Positions 6,515-10,900 of a stretch of 10,900 nt of DNA are shown piece after piece (the first letter of the stretch is position 1; each line of letters opens with the position of its first letter). The position numbers and the translations under genes were made by a program. The notes beneath the pieces were generated by a model. That model saw only the letters and a list, made by a program, of their open reading frames with translations. It made no database searches and was not told the DNA's origin. Source of the stretch: a bacterium (GTDB lineage: Bacteria; Desulfobacterota; GWC2-55-46); assembly GCA_004298725.1 (NCBI GenBank), contig SCQA01000184.1, positions 1 to 10,900 on the forward strand, given 5' to 3'.

Positions 6515-6700
6515 CTACTGGGTAATGTCTCTCTGTTCAAGTCCGGCGCGTTGGTTATGCAGAAACGCGCATAGAATATCAAGGAGAGTCATTTTGCCGG
6601 TTTCCGACAAACGGTTGAAGCCGTCAACGAGAAACTTCTGCTCTTCTGATGCGTCAAACCTCTTTCCAGTGTTACTTGCCTTTTTTGCTTGTTTTGCCAT
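6515..6700 (-). CDS. small hypothetical protein divergent from luxI
   Basis: This is a 61-residue frame with a lysine-rich N-terminus (MAKQAKKASNTGKRFD) and a more ordered, mixed-charge helix-prone body (EEQKFLVDGFNRLSETG, then MTLLDILCAFLHNQRAG). There is no signal peptide or membrane segment. The ATG at 6700 has a G-run (GGGGG) five bases upstream that could serve as a weak ribosome-binding site. It is transcribed away from luxI, and the lux-box-like site at 6767-6786 lies about 70 bases upstream with a TATTAT -10 candidate (6750-6755) between. I recognise no family. The position is like that of small regulators next to luxI genes, but that role is speculation. An overlapping frame at 6589-6795 has a less protein-like composition. 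Confidence 0.4.
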   Translation of the reverse strand: MAKQAKKASNTGKRFDASEEQKFLVDGFNRLSETGKMTLLDILCAFLHNQRAGLEQRDITQ

Positions 6701-6766
6701 ATCAACCCCCGCGTGCTTTGTTGCGTGATAATTGTTATCTTTTTAACATATAATAGCGGTAAAATA

Positions 6767-6786
6767 ACCTGTATAAAAATACAGTA
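6767..6786. promoter_or_regulatory. lux-box-like operator 1
   Basis: ACCTGTATAAAAATACAGTA matches the LuxR-family operator pattern CTG-N10-CAG, with inner arms CTGTAT/ATACAG fully complementary. It lies in the gap between the divergent small ORF (start 6700) and luxI (start 6891). Downstream towards luxI a TATGAT (6810-6815) could act as -10. Towards the small ORF a TATTAT (6750-6755) could do so. Either or both directions may be controlled. Confidence 0.6.
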
Positions 6787-6837
6787 GACATACACTAAAA
6801 ATAACTTTATATGATACTATTTCTGCCATAAAAGTAA

Positions 6838-6857
6838 AACTGTTAGTCTTATCAGTT
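6838..6857 (+). promoter_or_regulatory. lux-box-like operator 2 at the luxI promoter
   Basis: AACTGTTAGTCTTATCAGTT is again CTG-N10-CAG with 5-bp perfect arms AACTG/CAGTT. Its centre is 43.5 bases before the luxI ATG. In Vibrio fischeri the lux box is centred at -42.5 from the transcription start, so activation here would start transcription at about 6890, at the start codon. A TATTAA at 6879-6884 is in place as the -10. This predicts an autoinduced, leaderless luxI message. Confidence 0.6.
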
Positions 6858-6890
6858 ACTTAAAAGATAAATTCCGGTTATTAAGTTTGC

Positions 6891-7559
6891 ATGGAACTTA
6901 TCTTTCAAGAAGGCGACTTTTTAGTCAAGACATTGGACAGCTCGTGGGAGGTTGACGCCGCCTTAAGATTACGGCATGATGTTTTTGTTGACGAGTTGAG
7001 GTGGGTTCCGCCCGTGTCAAGCGGGCTGGAAATAGACGCGTACGATTCTTTCGCTCATCCTATAGGCATCTTCGACAACAATAACCGGCTTGTCGGGCAT
7101 GTCCGGCTAATATGTTCGCCGAATCCGTTCATGATAGAAAAGGAATTCGCCTGCCTTTTGCCCAAGGACGGCGTATTTATAAAAACGCCTTCCTTGGCCG
7201 AATCAACGCGGATATGCGTCAGCAGAGAGGTTAGGAATAATCAGGTTATGTCCATGACGCTTGGGCATTTGCTGTACAAGGCCATTTACCACTGGTGCAA
7301 GCTTAATAAAATCGCCCGCCTTGTTACCATTGTAGAAAAGAGGTATTACGTGCTTTTAAAGCGCAGTAAGTTCCCGTTCGAGGCGGTCGGCGATTTTTCT
7401 TTGCTTGGAGAAGGCATTCTGTCAGGGATTATTGTTCTTGACTGGGGCAGGGTGGAAGATGAACTTAGCAAGATACGGCCGGATTTTTTCAATTGGCTTA
7501 CCGCTGTAAATGTTCCGCAGTACGCGCGTTCGTTTAACGTTGACAAGGCCGTGGCGTAA
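6891..7559 (+). CDS. luxI: LuxI-family acyl-homoserine-lactone synthase
   Basis: This cytosolic autoinducer synthase makes an acyl-homoserine lactone from S-adenosylmethionine and an acyl carrier (acyl-ACP in most family members). It has 222 residues, within the family range. All the hallmark residues of LuxI proteins are in register: R28, F32, W38, D49, D52 (LRLRHDVF, RW, LEIDAYD), R72 (VGHVRL), F86, E104 and R107 (SLAESTRICV). A threonine at 146 (LVTIVE) sits where EsaI and LasI have theirs, which has been linked to 3-oxo-acyl products; this is a weak hint only. No Shine-Dalgarno sequence precedes the ATG, but a lux box and a -10 do. It is convergent with the luxR gene, ending 11 bases from that gene's stop. 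Confidence 0.88.
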   Translation: MELIFQEGDFLVKTLDSSWEVDAALRLRHDVFVDELRWVPPVSSGLEIDAYDSFAHPIGIFDNNNRLVGHVRLICSPNPFMIEKEFACLLPKDGVFIKTPSLAESTRICVSREVRNNQVMSMTLGHLLYKAIYHWCKLNKIARLVTIVEKRYYVLLKRSKFPFEAVGDFSLLGEGILSGIIVLDWGRVEDELSKIRPDFFNWLTAVNVPQYARSFNVDKAVA

Positions 7560-7560
7560 A

Positions 7561-7588
7561 CAGGACTTTTTTACATTGTAAAGCCCTG
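7561..7588. terminator. hairpin between convergent luxI and luxR
   Basis: CAGGACTTT (7561-7569) pairs with AAAGCCCTG (7580-7588) around an inner TTTAC-ATT-GTAAA, with overlapping or bulged T residues. It begins two bases after the luxI stop and covers the luxR stop. It could stop both convergent transcripts, but there is no clean T-tract on either side. Confidence 0.3.
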
Positions 7589-8317
7589 CTCGCACGCTAT
7601 GGCCACGGCGTGTATTTTATTTACGGCGTTAAGTTTTTCTTCTATGTTCTGAACATGAAAGCTCGCCGTCCTTTCGCTGATGCCGAGTATCACGGAAATT
7701 TCCCAGTTGGTCTTGCCTTCCACCATCCATTTAAGTATTTCATTTTCGCGCGGCGTAAGAGAGGATAAAAGCTCTTTTTTGGAGTTGTGGACGAGGCGCG
7801 TCATGGCCTGATGGATGTGCGGCGTAAGAACCGTAAGTATGGCTTTGTGATGCGCCTTGAAGCAATTTTTCTTGTTGGAAAAAGTTATTATGCTTGCCAT
7901 GCCGTCGTGAGCCGTGTGAACGCCGCCGGATACGCCGTAGCGGATGTCGTAATCGGCGGCCTCGTCAATGAATTCGGAGTATATCTTGTCATCGTACATT
8001 TTGTAGGTGTCGGACCACAACTGAACGCCGGAGTGCCTTGACTGATGCAATATGACGGGGTCTTTTTCGTAGAGTTTTTTGCTGTTGTAGGTTTCAAGCC
8101 ACTCTGCGGGGTAATTTACGTTTACGATGTTTTTTATTTCTATAAGTTGTTCGTCCCGGCACTTGCCTATGCCGCATATGCTGTATGCGCCCGATACAAG
8201 CTCGCCTGTTTTTTTAAGCACGCTGATTATGTCGCTTTCAGTGTTGCAGGCCACGGCATTCTGAATTACTTCCAGAATGTTCATCATTTCATTTTTTGAA
8301 AATTGGGTGTAGTTCAT
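7571..8317 (-). CDS. luxR: LuxR-family quorum-sensing transcription regulator
   Basis: This 248-residue regulator is expected to bind acyl-HSL and then bind lux-box DNA as a dimer. The N-terminal autoinducer-binding domain spans about 10-170. It carries the five classical ligand-pocket residues with the spacing of TraR: W73, Y77, D86, P87 and W101. The C-terminal GerE-type helix-turn-helix runs from about 185 to 245 (LTPRENEIL, then LGISERTASFHVQNIEEKL). It includes E191, L195 and G201, equivalent to TraR E178, L182 and G188. The ATG at 8317 follows a perfect AGGAGG at 5-base spacing, the best ribosome-binding site in the window. It is convergent to luxI and lies 55 bases downstream of its HTH-less paralogue. 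It is the natural candidate to act at the two boxes before luxI. Confidence 0.9.
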   Translation of the reverse strand: MNYTQFSKNEMMNILEVIQNAVACNTESDIISVLKKTGELVSGAYSICGIGKCRDEQLIEIKNIVNVNYPAEWLETYNSKKLYEKDPVILHQSRHSGVQLWSDTYKMYDDKIYSEFIDEAADYDIRYGVSGGVHTAHDGMASIITFSNKKNCFKAHHKAILTVLTPHIHQAMTRLVHNSKKELLSSLTPRENEILKWMVEGKTNWEISVILGISERTASFHVQNIEEKLNAVNKIHAVAIACEQGFTM

Positions 8318-8322
8318 CGGCG

Positions 8323-8328
8323 CCTCCT
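8323..8328 (-). promoter_or_regulatory. perfect Shine-Dalgarno AGGAGG for luxR
   Basis: AGGAGG on the minus strand, five bases before the ATG at 8317. It fixes the luxR start. It contrasts with the absent or weak sites of luxI and of the HTH-less luxR paralogue, suggesting that the full receptor is translated more strongly. Confidence 0.7.
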
Positions 8329-8372
8329 CTTTCCGTTTTCCGTCTGGAAAAAGGCCTCATTATGCTCAGCGT

Positions 8373-9008
8373 TCAGCACAAGCTATGGTTTTTAAGCGGG
8401 CCTTCATGTATTCTCACAAGAGCCGCGTGAAGGTGCGGCGTAAGGGTATCAATAATCTTTTTGTTCTTTAAGCCTTCGCAATATTTGCCGGCAAATGAAA
8501 AGATGCTTATGGCGCCGGAGCAAGGGTCTGTAATGCCCGATGAAATGCCGCGCGTCAGGTTGAAATCGCCCGCAAGGCGCATAAAATCGTCTGTCAGGCC
8601 GTCGTCAAACGCCTTTACCGCGCTTGACCAGAGGCACGACGACATATAGCGCGTGTGGTATCTAACCACAGGGTCTTTATAAAAGAGTTTTTGAGAAACA
8701 TAAATATCAATCCACTCGTCAGGGTAGTTGCCGTTTAGCGGCACAATGCCATCCGAGAGGCCTTCGGAAGTCATCTGCCCAAGCCCGCAGGCGGAGTGCT
8801 CTGCGCCAGACAAATCTTTTACCTTCAGAATAATATCTTTTAAGTCCGCCCTTGACGCGCACGCGCGCGAGGCTTCGATTGATTCCAGCAGTGCTGAAAG
8901 TTCTTTCTTTTTAAAATTCATTTTGCGGTTTAACGCGGAGCCTTTGATGTTGGTTTCATTTACGTAACTGTCCGGCAATTTCTTTAAGACGTGAGCAAAA
9001 CCATACAT
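8373..9008 (-). CDS. LuxR-type autoinducer-binding protein lacking the DNA-binding domain
   Basis: This 211-residue paralogue of the adjacent LuxR aligns with it along the whole ligand-binding domain. NYPDEWIDIYVSQKLFYKDP matches NYPAEWLETYNSKKLYEKDP, and TLTPHLHAALVRI matches VLTPHIHQAMTRL. The ligand-pocket residues W99, Y103, D112, P113 and W127 are all kept. The protein ends about 10 residues after this point, where the neighbour begins its linker and helix-turn-helix. Only 55 bases separate the stop from the next start, so no hidden HTH exists in another frame. The alignment suggests the true start may be Met30 (8921), giving 182 residues; neither start has a clear ribosome-binding site. 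Probable roles are ligand decoy or inhibitory heterodimer partner, as for the truncated TraR-like TrlR of Agrobacterium. This is inference. Confidence 0.8.
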   Translation of the reverse strand: MYGFAHVLKKLPDSYVNETNIKGSALNRKMNFKKKELSALLESIEASRACASRADLKDIILKVKDLSGAEHSACGLGQMTSEGLSDGIVPLNGNYPDEWIDIYVSQKLFYKDPVVRYHTRYMSSCLWSSAVKAFDDGLTDDFMRLAGDFNLTRGISSGITDPCSGAISIFSFAGKYCEGLKNKKIIDTLTPHLHAALVRIHEGPLKNHSLC

Positions 9009-9301
9009 TATATAATTTCAAGTATTGGCTGTTTTCTGTGTGGCGTGTGCAATCTACGTACTAATTTAGGCCATTATAGCTCTTTTCGTCAAGTTAAAAA
9101 TAGTCGCATTGTTTTGTTAGAACTAAACAGGGAATTTGCTAAACGCCTCTATGTTTCTTTTGCTTCTTCAAAGTGTTCGCAAATTGCATGGCATGGCGCT
9201 GAGCTATTGTTATGCGTGTTTGGCGCGGAACAAAAAAAACAGGCCTGTTGGTATTCGTTGCCGTTAAAATAAAGACGAAAGAGGTTCATTCGCCCATGCG
9301 T
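9009..9301. other. intergenic region between the HTH-less luxR paralogue and the MFS gene
   Basis: These 293 AT-rich bases must hold the promoter of the two luxR-type genes and the 3' end of the MFS message. I see no convincing -35/-10 pair and no CTG-N10-CAG operator here. A plus-strand frame crosses it (8991-9272) but has no recognisable protein features. The only clear symmetry is AACAGGCCTGTT at 9238-9249. Confidence 0.5.
9230..9249 (-). terminator. weak candidate terminator of the MFS transcript
   Basis: On the minus strand AACAGGCCTGTT runs directly into a series of T residues about 50 bases past the MFS stop. The hairpin would have only a 4-bp stem with a GGCC loop, so the T-tract is the stronger half of the evidence. 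Confidence 0.25.
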
Positions 9302-10498
9302 TCATGACGCAAGGCTTTTTTGTTCTTTTTTAACGCCCGCTGTAAATACAACAACGGCGATTATTGAAAGGGCGCTTGCGAACAAAAATGTTTCCATGGG
9401 GCCGAACCTATCCCATAAAAAGCCCGCTATAACGCTCGCTGGCAGAAGGGTAAGTCCGGCGGCGGTATGATAGATTCCGAAGGCCGTTGCCTTTGCCGTT
9501 GCAGGCGCAAGTTTTGCCACGTGAGCTTTTTGCAGGCCGTCGCTCATGCCCTTGTATAAGCCGTAAACCGGAAAGAGCGCCCACATATGCCAGCCGGTGC
9601 TTGCAAAGCCGAAGGCCGCGAATATAAGCGAATAAAAGATGAAGCCTACAGCCAGCATCTTTTTTATTCCTATTCTGTCTGATAAAGCGCCGGCAGGCGT
9701 TGACGTAATTGCGTAGATGATATTGAACGCAAGGTAAATTATTGTTATGTGCGTCTTCGCCACGCCGAGGCTTTCGGCCCTAAGTATAAGGAACGCGTCT
9801 GAAAAGTTGCCGAGCGAAAATATGGTTATGACGATAATATAGCGTTTGAACGGCCCGTTAAATGAAGAAAGGCTCAGTTTCGGCAGTTCAACCGGCCTTC
9901 TCGAATGAGTCTTTTCTTTTATAAAAAAGATAATCAGCAGAACCGCGGCTATTGCCGGAACCGCTGAAATGAGAAACACGACGCGAAGCCCGTCAGCAAG
10001 AAAGTAAAGTATCGCAAGGGCTATTAACGGGCCTATTATAGCCCCGACAGTGTCCATTGAGCGGTGAAAGCCGAAGGCCAAGCCAAGCTTTTCCGTGCTT
10101 GTCGAGTCCGCTATTATGGCGTCCCTTGGAGCCGTTCTCAGGCCTTTGCCGGTTCTGTCGATAAAACGCGCGATAAGCACGTCCGCCCATGTTAATGCTC
10201 CGGCGAGTACCGGCCTGCTTACGGCGGAGGTGCCGTAGCCGATGGCCATTATAAGCTTTCTTTTGCCGAGCTTGTCCGACAGCCAGCCGGAAAATATCTT
10301 TAAAATAGACGCGGTTGCCTCTGCAATGCCTTCGATTACGCCGACGGTTGTGCGCGAGGCGCCCAGCACTCCGGTTAAAAAGAGGGGAACAAGCGGATAG
10401 ACCATCTCGCTTGAAATATCCATGAAAAGGCTTACAAGGCCGGCAAAAAAGACGTTTCTGTTAAATCCGGCGATAGTCTCTTTTTTCATGTGTTTCAT
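9302..10498 (-). CDS. major facilitator superfamily transporter (MJ1317-like group)
   Basis: This is a twelve-helix inner-membrane transporter of about 398 residues. The first helix region carries FMDISSEMVYPLVPLFL. The loop 2-3 motif A is GWLSDKLGKRK, and its second-half counterpart is GALSDRIGIKK. FIDRTGKGLRTAPRDAIIADS after helix 4 is typical of the MJ1317-like MFS subgroup, whose substrates are mostly unknown. The reading frame stays open to 10834, but that upstream part lies antisense to rplU and its promoter and is not protein-like, so I start at the ATG at 10498. The ATG at 10489 (MKKET) is equally possible, and neither has a Shine-Dalgarno sequence. It is divergent from rplU. An export role for a quorum signal cannot be claimed from position alone. 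Confidence 0.85.
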   Translation of the reverse strand: MKHMKKETIAGFNRNVFFAGLVSLFMDISSEMVYPLVPLFLTGVLGASRTTVGVIEGIAEATASILKIFSGWLSDKLGKRKLIMAIGYGTSAVSRPVLAGALTWADVLIARFIDRTGKGLRTAPRDAIIADSTSTEKLGLAFGFHRSMDTVGAIIGPLIALAILYFLADGLRVVFLISAVPAIAAVLLIIFFIKEKTHSRRPVELPKLSLSSFNGPFKRYIIVITIFSLGNFSDAFLILRAESLGVAKTHITIIYLAFNIIYAITSTPAGALSDRIGIKKMLAVGFIFYSLIFAAFGFASTGWHMWALFPVYGLYKGMSDGLQKAHVAKLAPATAKATAFGIYHTAAGLTLLPASVIAGFLWDRFGPMETFLFASALSIIAVVVFTAGVKKEQKSLAS

Positions 10499-10564
10499 TG
10501 TAATATATGCTAAACTATCTGTCTTGGTTTTTTTATGGCCGTTAAAATAGATTTCATAAAAATC

Positions 10565-10593
10565 TTGACAAAGACATACGGATTTAATATTAT
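10565..10593 (+). promoter_or_regulatory. strong sigma-70 promoter for rplU
   Basis: A perfect TTGACA (10565-10570) is followed after exactly 17 bases by TATTAT (10588-10593, five of six). Transcription would begin near 10600, giving a leader of about 26 bases that contains the rplU ribosome-binding site. This is the best promoter match in the window, as expected for a ribosomal-protein gene. Confidence 0.75.
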
Positions 10594-10625
10594 TACTCAT
10601 TAAATATCGATTGAGGAGCAGACAG

Positions 10626-10900
10626 ATGCACGCGGTGATAAAGACAGGCGGAAAACAATACAGAGTCAGCGAAGGAACAGTGGTTAAGGTTGAAAAGCTG
10701 TTGGGCGACAAAGGCGCGAGCGTTGAATTTTCCGAGGTGCTTTCCGTCGGCGACGGCGACAGCATAAAAGTCGGCACGCCGACGGTTGCCGGAGCAAAGG
10801 TGCTTGCTGAAATAGTCGAGCAGGGCAGAGACAAGAAGGTTATTGTCTTTAAAAAGAAACGCAGAAAAGGCTACACCAAGAGGCAGGGGCACAGGCAAAG
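10626..10900 (+). CDS. rplU: 50S ribosomal protein L21, 3' end outside the window
   Basis: L21 is a 23S rRNA-binding protein of the large ribosomal subunit. The frame from the ATG at 10626 stays open to the window edge and gives 91 residues of a protein normally about 103 long. The N-terminus MHAVIKTGGKQYRVSEG and the basic C-terminal part VFKKKRRKGYTKRQGHRQ match L21 throughout. GAGGAG (10613-10618) lies seven bases before the ATG, and a near-consensus promoter lies further upstream. In most bacteria rpmA (L27) and obgE follow, and these would be expected just beyond the edge. Confidence 0.95.
   Translation, partial: MHAVIKTGGKQYRVSEGTVVKVEKLLGDKGASVEFSEVLSVGDGDSIKVGTPTVAGAKVLAEIVEQGRDKKVIVFKKKRRKGYTKRQGHRQ

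Noticed and set aside
6589..6795. 68-codon minus-strand frame overlapping the 61-residue ORF
   Set aside because: Its sequence is not protein-like in the overlapping part, and it would cover the -10 region and part of lux box 1. The other frame has the better start context and composition.
8991..9272. 93-codon plus-strand frame in the gap before the MFS gene
   Set aside because: It overlaps the start of the HTH-less luxR paralogue, its composition is cysteine-rich and irregular, no domain is visible and no ribosome-binding site precedes it.
9009..9301. A third lux box upstream of the luxR-type genes
   Set aside because: No CTG-N10-CAG site exists in this interval, so autoregulation of the receptor genes is not supported by the sequence.
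10499..10834. N-terminal extension of the MFS frame on the minus strand
   Set aside because: It runs antisense through the rplU coding region and promoter, is low-complexity (Ser/Thr/Pro-rich), and family members start near the FFAGL...MDISSEM segment.
10593..10898. 101-codon minus-strand frame opposite rplU
   Set aside because: It is a shadow of the L21 reading frame, which is certain from its sequence.

Overview
The window reads as ordinary chromosome of a Gram-negative bacterium. The stationary-phase block surE-pcm-nlpD-rpoS is complete and in the order known from many Proteobacteria and from Geobacter-like Desulfobacterota. NlpD is a predicted outer-membrane lipoprotein, which implies a diderm envelope. 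I cannot fix the phylum; a deltaproteobacterial or Nitrospirota-like lineage is a guess from gene order and moderate GC.

Layout. (1) 1-3342, minus strand: a fragment of a REP-associated transposase (RAYT) touches the 3' end of rpoS, followed by nlpD, pcm and surE, all read right to left. (2) 3343-3451 is a short divergent promoter region. (3) 3452-5652, plus strand: purM-purN-DUF523, two purine-biosynthesis enzymes and a probable Fe-S desulfidase-like protein. (4) 5653-6514 is a non-coding stretch with several inverted repeats, including a 140-bp MITE-like palindrome flanked by TAAT. (5) 6515-9008 is a quorum-sensing module: a small ORF, two lux-box-like operators, a LuxI-family acyl-homoserine-lactone synthase, a full-length LuxR regulator convergent to it, and a second LuxR homologue that keeps the ligand-binding residues but has no DNA-binding domain. 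(6) 9302-10498 is an MFS transporter on the minus strand. (7) rplU (ribosomal protein L21) starts divergently at 10626 and runs off the window.

How the parts fit. The LuxI protein would make an acyl-HSL and the full LuxR would bind it and act at the boxes at 6767-6786 and 6838-6857. The HTH-less paralogue could titrate ligand or form inactive heterodimers. That helix-turn-helix-less receptor, with the divergent small ORF beside the first lux box, is the most interesting part of the window. A second theme is that surE, purM and luxI each have a promoter-like -10 placed so that transcription would begin at or within a few bases of the start codon, and none has a Shine-Dalgarno sequence. This suggests leaderless mRNAs. 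rpoS, pcm, nlpD, luxR and rplU do have recognisable ribosome-binding sites.
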